This document shows, one piece after another, positions 26,216-34,474 of a DNA stretch of 64,000 nt. The stretch is from a filamentous cyanobacterium ESFC-1. GTDB lineage: Bacteria > Cyanobacteriota > Cyanobacteriia > Cyanobacteriales > Spirulinaceae. The notes under the pieces are model-generated. The model was not told where the DNA came from, did no database searches, and worked only from the letters and a program-made list of their open reading frames with translations. Positions within the stretch are counted from its first letter, which is position 1. Every line of letters starts with the position of its first letter. The stretch spans positions 4,163,795 through 4,227,794 of the forward strand of contig KB904821.1 in NCBI GenBank assembly GCA_000380225.1, written 5' to 3'. The position numbers and the translations under genes are program-made.

Positions 26216-27115
26216 ATGAGCGAAAATCACCCCCTAATACCTATCCGTAAAGCCGTCATCCCGGCAGCAGGATTTGGTACACGGATGTTTCCGGCAACAA
26301 AAGCCATTAAAAAAGAGTTTTTCCCGATTGTTGACCGCCAAGGCCGAGCCAAACCCGTTATTTTAGAAATCGTCGAAGAAGCGATCGCCGCAGGGATTGA
26401 AGAAATTGGGATTATTGTTCAAGAACGCGATCGCGCCCTATTTGAAAGCTTTTTTCATAAACCCCCCTATACCGAACTTGATGCCAAACTCAAGCCCCAA
26501 CACCAAGAATACGACCAATATCTCCTAGAACTGGGTCAAAAAGTTACCCTCATTACTCAAGACAAGGCTAACGGCTTTGGCTACGCCGTTTACTGTGCCA
26601 AAGATTGGGTCAACCATGAACCCTTCCTACTTCTCCTCGGCGACCACATCTACACCTCTTTTATCGATAAAAATTGCGTTAGCCAACTCCTCTCGGTTTA
26701 TCAACACCTTGGCATTAGTACCATCGGAATGCGCGTCTCTCCTGCCCATGAAATCCATCACTACGGCTGCATCGTCGGTCAATGGCAAGCGATGGATGCT
26801 GTTTTAGGTATCACCGAAATTTACGAAAAACCCACCATCGAATACGCTCAACAAAATCTACGAGTACGCGGCATGGGTCACAACGAATTTTTATCCGTAT
26901 TTGGCTTATATATTCTCACACCAGCTATCTTTGACTGTCTCAGCCACAACATCAGCCAAAACCAGCGCGAAGACAATGAATTTCAACTCACCTCCTGCCT
27001 CGAACAAGTCCGCCAAACCGAAGGCATGATGGGCTATCTGGTCAAAGGTCGCTGTTTTGATGTGGGCTTACCGGATGTGTATCGTCAAACCATGATTGAT
27101 TTTCGGCAAGTGTAG
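26216..27115 (+). CDS. GalU-like UTP-glucose-1-phosphate uridylyltransferase
   Basis: A 299-residue nucleotidyltransferase. The nucleotide-binding loop PAAGFGTRMFPATKAIKKEF matches GalU, as do LLLGDHIY (metal-binding Asp) and the C-terminal DVGLPDVYRQTMIDF. It differs from textbook GalU in the insertion VDRQGRAKPVILEIVEEA where most have DKPLIQYVVEEA, so it may be a separate clade with another sugar. If it makes UDP-glucose it would feed Ugd and Uxs encoded at 50-53 kb. The start is the ATG at 26216. Confidence 0.8.
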   Translation: MSENHPLIPIRKAVIPAAGFGTRMFPATKAIKKEFFPIVDRQGRAKPVILEIVEEAIAAGIEEIGIIVQERDRALFESFFHKPPYTELDAKLKPQHQEYDQYLLELGQKVTLITQDKANGFGYAVYCAKDWVNHEPFLLLLGDHIYTSFIDKNCVSQLLSVYQHLGISTIGMRVSPAHEIHHYGCIVGQWQAMDAVLGITEIYEKPTIEYAQQNLRVRGMGHNEFLSVFGLYILTPAIFDCLSHNISQNQREDNEFQLTSCLEQVRQTEGMMGYLVKGRCFDVGLPDVYRQTMIDFRQV

Positions 27116-27120
27116 TATTT

Positions 27121-27265
27121 CAGTTATCAGCCTCTAAGGGGCAATCGGCAATCGGCAGTCGGGGGGTTTCTTCAGTCATCAGTTATCAGTTATCAGTAAT
27201 CAGTTTTTTGGGCAGTAGGCTTGTAGGGGCGCTCTTTTCCCCGCCCAATAACCAACAACCAATAA
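27121..27265. repeat. Composite intergenic repeat (copy 2)
   Basis: Nearly the same sequence as 20279-20420, in the same orientation: CAGTTATCAGCCTCTAAGGG, GGCAATCGGCAATCGGCAG, then TTTTTTGGGCAGTAGGCTTG and TAGGGGCGCTCTTTTCCCCG, followed by a few CCAACAA/CCAATAA units. Confidence 0.85.
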
Positions 27266-27270
27266 CTGGT

Positions 27271-27378
27271 GCGACCCCGCGCCGCCGTAAGACGAGCGAC
27301 CCCGTGCCGCCGTAAGGCGCAAGGGAACGCGCGAGTAGCATCTTGTAGCGCGAGTAGCATCTTGTAGCGCGAGTAGCA
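27271..27378. repeat. Two short tandem repeats (about 23 bp x 2 and 19 bp x 2.6)
   Basis: GACCCCGCGCCGCCGTAAG is repeated as GACCCCGTGCCGCCGTAAG, then the 19-bp unit GCGCGAGTAGCATCTTGTA occurs at 27329 and 27348 with a 12-bp partial copy at 27367. GCGCAAGGGAA(C/T)GCGC flanks both. No gene is supported between 27116 and 27514; frames there are repeat-derived. Confidence 0.85.
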
Positions 27379-27514
27379 AGGGAATGCTCGACAAGACAGG
27401 CGCAAGGGAATGCGCACCAGAAATAACCAACAACAAAAGACCAAGGACAAATGACAAATGACTAACAACTATTCATAATTCTTTTAAGATTGTGGTGTTG
27501 AGCAAAGGAAGTTC

Positions 27515-28309
27515 ATGCTAGAGCTACATCAATTCGAGTTATCCCAGTATTCCGAAAAAGTTAGACTCATTTTAGATTACAAAGGCTTAGAATACCGCAA
27601 AGTCGAAGTTACCCCAGGAGTCGGGCAGATCGAACTGTTGCAAATTTCGGGTCAGCGTCAAGTTCCGGTACTCAAAGACGGCGATACTGTTATCGCGGAT
27701 TCTACTGAAATCGCCCTTTATTTAGAGAAAACCTATCCCGAAAAGCCAATTTTGCCCGTAGACCCCAAAGAACGGGGATTGTGTCTTCTAATCGAAGAAT
27801 GGGCGGATGAGTCGATTGGCACGAAAGGTCGCAAAGCCCTTATCGGCGCATTAAACCGCAATCAAAACTTTCGGACGGCCTTACTGCCTAATAATGCCCC
27901 AGATTTCTTTCGTTCAGTCGTCGGCGCACTGCCGGGGGATTTACTAGACATTTTAGGGTCGGGGGTTGGCTTTGGCGGTGATGCGGTCAAAAGTGCCATG
28001 AGCGGACTGAAACAGGACTTAGAAGCCCTGAGTTTGATGTTAACCGATCGCCCCTACCTGGTGGCTGATTATCCCACCCTCGCCGATTTAACGGTGGCTG
28101 GCTTGAGTATGATTCTCAAGTTTCCTGAAGGGAATTATATCGATTTGCCCGATTCGTTAAAAGGCAAAGGGATTCCCGGTTTAGCTGATAATATGGCTTA
28201 CGAGCGTTTCTTTGAATGGCGCGATCGCATCTACACCGATTTCCGCAAACCCTTACTCGCTTCTCCGAGTACCACCGGACAAGCCCCCACTACCATTCAA
28301 ATTGATTAA
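27515..28309 (+). CDS. Glutathione S-transferase family protein
   Basis: A 264-residue GST-like protein. The N-terminal thioredoxin-fold domain reads LHQFELSQYSEKVRLILDYK with SQYSEK at the usual catalytic Ser/Tyr position, and has the cis-Pro and glutathione-binding VPVLKDGDTVIADSTEIALY. The C-terminal half is all-helical, with a 30-residue Gly-rich insertion (LLDILGSGVGFGGDAV) not typical of classical GSTs. The substrate is not predictable. The start codon is ATG at 27515 with AAAGGAAG about 8 bp upstream. Confidence 0.87.
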   Translation: MLELHQFELSQYSEKVRLILDYKGLEYRKVEVTPGVGQIELLQISGQRQVPVLKDGDTVIADSTEIALYLEKTYPEKPILPVDPKERGLCLLIEEWADESIGTKGRKALIGALNRNQNFRTALLPNNAPDFFRSVVGALPGDLLDILGSGVGFGGDAVKSAMSGLKQDLEALSLMLTDRPYLVADYPTLADLTVAGLSMILKFPEGNYIDLPDSLKGKGIPGLADNMAYERFFEWRDRIYTDFRKPLLASPSTTGQAPTTIQID

Positions 28310-28513
28310 ACAGCACTAAAAATCCCGCTGTCCCAATAATTTACTGGTTTTTTGTTGTTGGTTGTTAGTTGTTAGTTGTTTGTTCTTTGAATTTAAGGCA
28401 AGATCGTCAATTCGCGAGCTTGGATGCTAGAGCTAGAGGGCATTTTAGCCTGAACAAGTGAATTTAAGATTCACTCAAAGACTTGCTTTTTGGCAAAACC
28501 GTTGTAAATTATA

Positions 28514-28562
28514 GGTTGTTGCTGCAAACAGTACATTTGTTTGTAAAAGCAACAACCTTTTT
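28514..28562 (+). terminator. Hairpin with T-tract upstream of the HerA-like gene
   Basis: GGTTGTTGCT pairs with AGCAACAACC across a 24-base loop, followed by TTTTT. It lies about 205 bp after the GST stop and 40 bp before the next gene, so it may terminate GST transcripts or act as an attenuator in the leader of the following gene. Confidence 0.6.
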
Positions 28563-28602
28563 CGCGAAACTGATAACTGATAACTGATGACTGATAACTG
28601 AA

Positions 28603-30306
28603 ATGACTCATCTAGATATTCCCCTCGGTTCGGTTATTCAAGGTTCGTTATCCCAAGGCTTGGAAGTTCGTCTTCATGCCGATGTGTCCGTAGAAGATAT
28701 GCGTGTTGGTAAGTTTCTGGTGGTTCAAGGGATGCGATCGCGCTTTTTTTGTCTCCTCACCGATGTTACCCTCGGTACATCCAGTCAGCGCATTATCGTC
28801 AATCCCCCCGATCCTAACGACGACTTCTTACGGCAAGTTTTAGCCGGAAATGGCACCTTTGGAACCGTCAACATTTCCCCGATGCTGATGCTGACCCCAG
28901 GAGAAACCAGCAGCAGCAACGGTAATGGCAGTACCTCTCTAGGGTCTTTTGAAGCCCAAACCAGCGCCGAGATTGAACTCCTCCCCGTCAAAACCATCCC
29001 CAGTCACTTCAGCCAAGTTTACGAAGCCAACGAAGGAGATTTTCGCATGGTATTCGGTTGGGAAGACGACCCCACCCGACGTAACTTTGCCATCGGGAAG
29101 CCACTGGATATGGACGTTCCTGTGTGTATCAACCTCGATCGCATTGTCGAACGCAGCAACGGCATTTTCGGCAAATCGGGAACCGGGAAATCCTTTCTGA
29201 CTCGCTTACTCATTTCTGGGATTATCCGCAAACAAGCCGCCGTTAATCTCATGTTTGATATGCACTCGGAATACGGTTGGGAAGCCATGCGCGAAGGCAA
29301 AGAAGTCAGCACCGTGAAGGGCTTGTGCCAGCTTTTTCCCGGCAGCGTAGAGATTTATACCCTCGACCCCGAAGCCACCCGCAGACGGGGCGTAAACCAC
29401 GCACAGGAGCTATATTTGAGCTTCGATCAAATCGAAATCGAAGACTTGCGCCTCATTAGTTCCGAGTTAAACCTCTCCGAAGCCAGCATCGACAACGCCA
29501 ACATCCTCGCGGGGGAATTTGGCAAATCCTGGATCGTGCAGTTGCTCAATATGACCAACGAAGACATCTCTGAGTTGTGCGAGATGAAACAAGGTCACAA
29601 AGGCTCGATCATGGCGTTACAGCGCAAGCTCAAGCGCCTGGAGGACTTAAAATACATCCGTTCTGCCTGTCCTCATAACTACATCGAAAAAATATTACAA
29701 TCCCTCGACGCAGGTAAGCACGTTGTCGTCGAGTTTGGTTCTCAAGCCAATATGCTGTCTTATATGTTGGCAACGAATATGATTTCGCGCCGCATTCATA
29801 AAAGTTATGTCAAAAAAGCCGACAAATTCCTGCGCACCAAAAACCCTCAAGATCGCCCTCATCCCCTCGTCATCACCATCGAAGAAGCCCACCGCTTCCT
29901 CGATTCGAGCATTGTCCATCAGACCATTTTCGGCACAATTGCCAGGGAAATGCGAAAATATTTCGTGACCCTGCTGATTGTCGATCAGCGTCCTTCTGGC
30001 ATTGATAACGAAGTCATGTCCCAAGTGGGAACTCGCATCACCTGTCTACTCAACGACGAGAAAGACATTGACGCAATTTTTACCGGGGTTTCTGGGGGTC
30101 AAGGGTTGCGATCGGTTTTGGCTAAACTGGACTCCAAACAACAAGCCCTGCTTTTAGGTCATGCCGTCCCGATGCCTGTGGTGATTCGCACTCGCCCCTA
30201 CGATACAACATTCTACGAAGAAATTGGCGATCCTGATTGGCAAACATTGAGCGACGACAAGGTGTTTGCGGCGGCAGATTCGGCTAAGGCGGATTTAGGG
30301 TTTTAA
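28603..30306 (+). CDS. HerA-like ATPase (HAS-barrel + DUF87)
   Basis: A 567-residue ATPase of the HerA/FtsK superfamily. An N-terminal HAS-barrel-like domain (about residues 1-130) precedes the P-loop GIFGKSGTGKSFLTRLLISG, then FDMHSEYGWE, the Walker B region PLVITIEEAHRFLD, and a C-terminal VDQRPSGIDNEVMSQVGTRI segment, all typical of HerA. In archaea HerA works with the NurA nuclease in DNA end resection; no nurA-like gene is nearby, as is usual for the cyanobacterial orthologue. The ATG directly follows CTGATAACTGATGACTGATA-type repeats. Confidence 0.9.
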   Translation: MTHLDIPLGSVIQGSLSQGLEVRLHADVSVEDMRVGKFLVVQGMRSRFFCLLTDVTLGTSSQRIIVNPPDPNDDFLRQVLAGNGTFGTVNISPMLMLTPGETSSSNGNGSTSLGSFEAQTSAEIELLPVKTIPSHFSQVYEANEGDFRMVFGWEDDPTRRNFAIGKPLDMDVPVCINLDRIVERSNGIFGKSGTGKSFLTRLLISGIIRKQAAVNLMFDMHSEYGWEAMREGKEVSTVKGLCQLFPGSVEIYTLDPEATRRRGVNHAQELYLSFDQIEIEDLRLISSELNLSEASIDNANILAGEFGKSWIVQLLNMTNEDISELCEMKQGHKGSIMALQRKLKRLEDLKYIRSACPHNYIEKILQSLDAGKHVVVEFGSQANMLSYMLATNMISRRIHKSYVKKADKFLRTKNPQDRPHPLVITIEEAHRFLDSSIVHQTIFGTIAREMRKYFVTLLIVDQRPSGIDNEVMSQVGTRITCLLNDEKDIDAIFTGVSGGQGLRSVLAKLDSKQQALLLGHAVPMPVVIRTRPYDTTFYEEIGDPDWQTLSDDKVFAAADSAKADLGF

Positions 30307-30336
30307 GATAATCTGGCATTCCTAGTTTGAGACATT

Positions 30337-30387
30337 ATGCTCAAGCCTAATTAACTTAATTGTTCAAAGTTAATTAGGCTTGAGCAT
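30337..30387. repeat. Perfect 21-bp inverted repeat
   Basis: ATGCTCAAGCCTAATTAACTT (30337-30357) is followed after 9 bases by its exact complement (30367-30387). It starts 31 bp after the HerA-like stop. There is no T-tract, so it is not a standard terminator; it marks the switch from GC-richer to AT-richer DNA. Confidence 0.85.
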
Positions 30388-30511
30388 GAGATAACTAATG
30401 CTATCTGTAGGGGGTTGTATTCTGTTACTATAGATATGAGTTAACCTAAGTTTAGGTTTAATTTAAACTCCATAAGTATAATTTGGTTAAATCCTTTATC
30501 TGCATTACCCC

Positions 30512-31261
30512 ATGGAAAATATTGAGTTTGACATTCGGATTCCACAAGATACTGAAGGGTCAGTTATTCAAGAAGAATTTGTTTGGTTAAATCAGAACGG
30601 AAAGGAGCGAAAAATCAAATTACATGACTATACCGAAATCTACAAAATTCCGTTTTTGTATGAATATTTGATGAGAAAGTTACAAGCTCAATCTCATACA
30701 GTTCTCGCTTCATTATTAATCGAACAAGTTACTCAAGCCGGGGGGAAGCCTGAAGATTTAGTAATCTTAGAAGTCGGTGCAGGTAGTGGGATGTTTGGCA
30801 AAGCGCTGGCGGATGTAGGCGTTAAATCAATTACTGGAATTGACATCGTACCCGAAGCTTTAGAAGCTGCTACGGCTGCCCATCCGGGTGTTTATGAAAA
30901 TTATTACATCGCAAACCTGAGTCACTTAAATCACAGTACAGAAAAAGCTTTAAACGATCGCGGGTTTAACTGCATTGTTTGTGGTTCTGCTTTAGGATTT
31001 AATCATATTCCTGCCCCCGCTTGGGCTAAAGCTTATAATTTAGTTTCTCCCCAAAGCTGGATTGCTTTCAATGTTCAAAAAGAACGGTGGGAAGATACAG
31101 GAATAAACTCCTTTTCAGAATGGCATCCTTGGGTAGCTCAAAATGAATTTTTTAAAATTGAACAAACCTCGGAATATCAACATCGATTTTATCTCGATGG
31201 TCGTTCTTTGATGTATATAGCAATTACAGGTAGAAAGCAAGGCAATCTCTTCGATCGCTAA
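30512..31261 (+). CDS. Class I SAM-dependent methyltransferase
   Basis: A 249-residue methyltransferase with an AdoMet-binding glycine loop (VILEVGAGSGMFGKALADVG), a following acidic residue at the end of strand 2 (ITGIDIVPEALEAA) and motif NCIVCGSALGFNH in the place of motif IV. The substrate is unknown. The gene is AT-richer than its upstream neighbour and stands 100 bp before a PLP-enzyme gene on the same strand, so the two may form a small biosynthetic unit. The ATG at 30512 overlaps an NcoI-like CCATGG context. Confidence 0.85.
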   Translation: MENIEFDIRIPQDTEGSVIQEEFVWLNQNGKERKIKLHDYTEIYKIPFLYEYLMRKLQAQSHTVLASLLIEQVTQAGGKPEDLVILEVGAGSGMFGKALADVGVKSITGIDIVPEALEAATAAHPGVYENYYIANLSHLNHSTEKALNDRGFNCIVCGSALGFNHIPAPAWAKAYNLVSPQSWIAFNVQKERWEDTGINSFSEWHPWVAQNEFFKIEQTSEYQHRFYLDGRSLMYIAITGRKQGNLFDR

Positions 31262-31362
31262 CTTCAATTAATAAGGCAGTCTTGTCGGGTAGAAATCACT
31301 AAGCTAATGAACCTCATTCTTGAGTTCTACCTCAATATTAAAGGTCATATTTTAAGAAAGCG

Positions 31363-32523
31363 ATGTCTAAGCAAAAGAAAGTAAACTATAACAATAGTTG
31401 TCTTACTCCTATCTATCAGAATGCTGCCTACTTTTTTGAAAATACCGAACAAGCTATTCAGTATCACAAGAACGAAGTCAAATTAAGTCGATACGGACGA
31501 TACGATAATCCTAACTGGATAGAAGTAGAAAATCAAATTGCAGCCCTTGATAACTACGAAGAAGCGTTGCTGTTTCCATCTGGAATGAATGCGATCGTTA
31601 CTACAATCAGCACTTTTGCCCAGCAAAACGATCGGTTAGTTTATACAGGGAAATGCTACCGAAATATTAAAAAGTTTTTTGATTTAGTTTTACCAAAATG
31701 GGGGATAAGAACGAAGGCTATCAATCCATCTAATTCAAAAGCAATCACTGAAATATACCGGGATAACCCCAAAATTGTTTTTGTAGAAATGCCATCAAAT
31801 CCCCACTTATATTTAATCGACTTAGCTAGAATTAAAAGTGAAATTAGTCCAGATACTTTATTAATTGTGGATAGCACTTTGTCCACTCCATACAATTTTC
31901 AACCGCAAAAATTTGGTGCAGATTTAACGATTCATAGTTGTAGTAAGTATATGGGAGGTCATGGCGATATCTTAGCGGGTAGTGTTGCTGGTTCGCAAAA
32001 CCTAATTGGAGAGATCAGGAACTATCGTAATATTATGGGAGGAATTTGCGATCCTCATTGTGCTTTTTTGCTTAAAAGGAGTTTGGATACTCTCCCTATT
32101 CGCATGAAGCATTTTAATGAAGCGGGGATGAAAATTGCTCAATATTTGCAAAACCATCCCCAAGTCAAAAAAGTATTTTACACGGGTTTAGAAAGTCATC
32201 CCCACTACGCGATCGCGCAAAAATATTTAACAGGACATGGGGGTGTGATTACTTTTGAAATTGATGGTAATTTAGCCACAACTTCGCAGTTTGTCGAAGC
32301 GCTACAAGTTCCTTTTATGGGAACAAATTTTGGCTCTAATCAGGCTATGGTCGAACAATGTGGCGTGTTTACATACTACCACCTTTCAGCAAAAGATAGA
32401 AAAGAAAGGGAAATCAGCGATAGTTTAGTTAGACTCAGTATTGGCTATGAAGATAGCAATCTCATTATTGACGACTTAGCACAAGCATTTCGCGCAATTA
32501 GCGATTGGGATAAGAGTCCCTAA
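31363..32523 (+). CDS. Cys/Met-metabolism PLP-dependent enzyme (cystathionine gamma-synthase-like)
   Basis: A 386-residue fold-type I PLP enzyme. The PLP-binding Lys195 is in HSCSKYMGGHGD, and the cofactor Asp in LLIVDSTLSTPYNF. The substrate-phosphate loop reads LLFPSGMNAI, against SSGMAA in classical members. The family covers cystathionine gamma-synthase, beta- and gamma-lyases and O-acetylhomoserine sulfhydrylase; the sequence here has none of their exact signatures and seems divergent. Low GC and pairing with a methyltransferase suggest transfer and a specialised sulfur-amino-acid product; both are inference. Confidence 0.85.
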   Translation: MSKQKKVNYNNSCLTPIYQNAAYFFENTEQAIQYHKNEVKLSRYGRYDNPNWIEVENQIAALDNYEEALLFPSGMNAIVTTISTFAQQNDRLVYTGKCYRNIKKFFDLVLPKWGIRTKAINPSNSKAITEIYRDNPKIVFVEMPSNPHLYLIDLARIKSEISPDTLLIVDSTLSTPYNFQPQKFGADLTIHSCSKYMGGHGDILAGSVAGSQNLIGEIRNYRNIMGGICDPHCAFLLKRSLDTLPIRMKHFNEAGMKIAQYLQNHPQVKKVFYTGLESHPHYAIAQKYLTGHGGVITFEIDGNLATTSQFVEALQVPFMGTNFGSNQAMVEQCGVFTYYHLSAKDRKEREISDSLVRLSIGYEDSNLIIDDLAQAFRAISDWDKSP

Positions 32524-32602
32524 GTTTTAATACCTTATCCTTTATCGGTTATTACAGTCTGATTTCAACTTATTCATCTTTCCAATTCTGCTATTTTGGA
32601 TA

Positions 32603-33328
32603 ATGATTCAACAACTCAATCCTCCATCCCTCCAAGAGCAACTTCTTTATCCCGACAGCGACGGTAAACCCTGGGCCGACAATACGATTCAATTACGCTT
32701 AATTTTCACGATTAAAGGCGGTCTGGATGCGCTATTTAAAGACCGAGAAGATGTGTTTATTGCTGCCGATTTGTTGTGGTATCCCGTCCCTCTAACGCCA
32801 GAGGAAATTCGCGCTCAAAAACAACCCCAAAGACAAGCCCCCGATGTCATGGTAATCTTTGGCAGACCGAAGGGCGATCGCGGTTCGTATATGCAATGGA
32901 GAGAAGAAAATATTGCTCCGCAAGTCGTGTTTGAAATTCTCTCTCCAGGGAATCGCAAGAAGGAAATGGACAATAAGTTCGCCTTCTATCAACAGTATGG
33001 CGTGGAAGAATATTACCTTTATAATCCCCAGAAGAATCAACTACAAGGATGGTTGAGAAGGGGAGATAATTTAGAAGAAGTTTCTCAAATGGAAGGCTGG
33101 CAAAGTCCGCGTTTGGGGATAAGTTTTAGTACAAACGAAGGGGATTTAGGGTTATTTCATCCCAATGGAGAACGTTTTGCGGATTATGTGGAGGTTTTTG
33201 AGGAACGCGATCGCGAACGTCAAAGAGCTAATCTCGAACAACAAAGAGCAAATCGCGCTGAATCGGAGTTACAAAAAATGAAAGAACGTCTGCGTCTACT
33301 CGGTATCGATCCGGAGAGTTTCTCTTAG
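32603..33328 (+). CDS. Uma2 family (DUF820) putative nuclease
   Basis: A 241-residue protein of the Uma2/DUF820 family, expanded in cyanobacteria and related to PD-(D/E)XK nucleases. Candidate catalytic residues are Asp in APDVMVIFG, Glu in VVFEILSPGNRKKEM and Lys in the following helix, followed by YQQYGVEEYYLYNP. A C-terminal coiled coil (about 195-235, rich in Glu/Arg/Gln) is typical. Function is unknown. An ATG at 32603 was chosen. Confidence 0.9.
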   Translation: MIQQLNPPSLQEQLLYPDSDGKPWADNTIQLRLIFTIKGGLDALFKDREDVFIAADLLWYPVPLTPEEIRAQKQPQRQAPDVMVIFGRPKGDRGSYMQWREENIAPQVVFEILSPGNRKKEMDNKFAFYQQYGVEEYYLYNPQKNQLQGWLRRGDNLEEVSQMEGWQSPRLGISFSTNEGDLGLFHPNGERFADYVEVFEERDRERQRANLEQQRANRAESELQKMKERLRLLGIDPESFS

Positions 33329-33478
33329 ATTGTACTGCGCGATCGCGCTTCTTCTTCTAGGGCGTTGAGTAAAAATTCACTGAAGCTAGAAGACAGTTTT
33401 TTGGAAGGAAAATGTCTAATTTTAAAACCGGAGGGAAACGATACAAACAACCAACAACAAATAACCAACCACTCAAAC

Positions 33479-33997
33479 TTATTTCAAATACTTAGAAGCC
33501 ATTTGCATTGCATCGGCTAAATCTACATCCCCGTCTCCATCTGCATCGAGAAAACTACTCAACACCGGATTAGAAGATAGGGGATTTTTAGTATTTTTTC
33601 CGGTTTGTAAAAAGTTAAGCACCAAAGGCACTAAAACAGGTAACATGGATTGAACAGTTCCCGCAGATAAGCCCGTCCGACTTTCAATTTCGCTTACCAT
33701 TTGTTGGATTTGTGGCGTACTAAATAGTAAGTTGACAATCTGGTTATTTGCTTGCGTACCACCGTATTGGTTGACTAAATCATTCACTTCTTCTTCTCCA
33801 CCTTCATTACGTTTTTGTTGTAGGCTAGAACGGGCATATTTTCCCACTACAGAAACGGCAGTTTGCAGAGAGTCTTGGTTTGCCCCTGTATTTTGACTCA
33901 GGGATTGAATGGTGTTGATAATGCTGCCGAGTTGATTGCTGTTGGCTTGGCGTTCGGGATTGTCAATTGCACCTAGAATTGTGTTAAAAAGGCTCAT
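33479..33997 (-). CDS. DUF937 protein with an EF-hand/dockerin-like C-terminal loop
   Basis: A 172-residue protein. It starts MSLFNTILGAIDNPERQANS and has the glutamine/asparagine-rich helical body of DUF937 (LVNQYGGTQANNQIVNLLFS, then SGLSAGTVQ-like segments). Near the C-terminus DADGDGDVDLAD is a canonical Ca2+-binding loop of the EF-hand or dockerin type, which is a plausible metal site. Function is unknown. The intergenic DNA on both sides carries repeats. Confidence 0.85.
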   Translation of the reverse strand: MSLFNTILGAIDNPERQANSNQLGSIINTIQSLSQNTGANQDSLQTAVSVVGKYARSSLQQKRNEGGEEEVNDLVNQYGGTQANNQIVNLLFSTPQIQQMVSEIESRTGLSAGTVQSMLPVLVPLVLNFLQTGKNTKNPLSSNPVLSSFLDADGDGDVDLADAMQMASKYLK

Positions 33998-34191
33998 ATT
34001 TTTTCCTTAAAGTGTATTGCAATGCTGCTATTTTATAGAAAATATTGCGGATTGGCCATAATTGATAAAATCAAGGCAGAACCTAGTTTTTTCGTTCATA
34101 TAGTATTTACAAATCTGATGTAAACACTCTAATCTCGTTCCTTGGTTCCACCAAGGGACGCACCAAATGAGGCTCCGCCTCCATTTTATAA

Positions 34192-34322
34192 TATAGTAAT
34201 TACAATTAGTTTCCGTACAGTCATCTCCCAATAAAGGTATCGTATTCTCCCTGAACCCCCCTCACCCCAAACCCCTCTCCCACTCCGAGAGGGGCTGCTG
34301 GTTTTTATTTGGAATTGCTATA
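34192..34322. mobile_element. 131-bp MITE-like element (copy 1)
   Basis: TATAGTAATTAC at the left and GGAATTGCTATA at the right are terminal inverted repeats, ending in TA on both sides as expected for TA-target insertion. The interior includes GTTTCCGTACAGTCATCTCC and CCCCTCTCCCACTCCGAGAG. An inverted copy of exactly the same length lies at 53204-53334 and differs at few positions. No coding capacity. TA-flanked ends are typical of Tc1/mariner-IS630-type MITEs. The rest of 33998-34470 shows only repeats. Confidence 0.8.
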
Positions 34323-34397
34323 GATATGCTATTAAGAAAAACATAGAAGCGAGTTTATTTCTCAAATGAAAATACTATAGGTATATGAGAAAAATTC

Positions 34398-34462
34398 AAA
34401 ACCCTGGTTTCTAGAGTTAAATTTTAACTTAATCGGTTTAAGAAATAAGAAACCGGGGTTCT
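34398..34462. repeat. 65-bp palindromic repeat (copy 2)
   Basis: Same length and arrangement as 10116-10180: AAAACCCTGGTTTCT and AGAAACCGGGGTTCT bound a 35-bp spacer with related sequence. It lies just downstream of the pabB-pabC fusion (minus strand) and might act as its terminator hairpin. Confidence 0.72.
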
Positions 34463-34474
34463 AGCGTCAAGAAA

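Noticed and set aside
28514-28562. Riboswitch or attenuator in the HerA-like leader
   Set aside because: Only one simple hairpin plus T-tract is present; no alternative pairing or known aptamer motif was found. Kept as terminator.
28603-30306. HerA-NurA or HerA-Sir2/DUF4297 type defence pair
   Set aside because: The adjacent genes are a GST and a methyltransferase separated by repeats; no nuclease or Sir2 partner is adjacent, and the protein looks like the housekeeping cyanobacterial orthologue.
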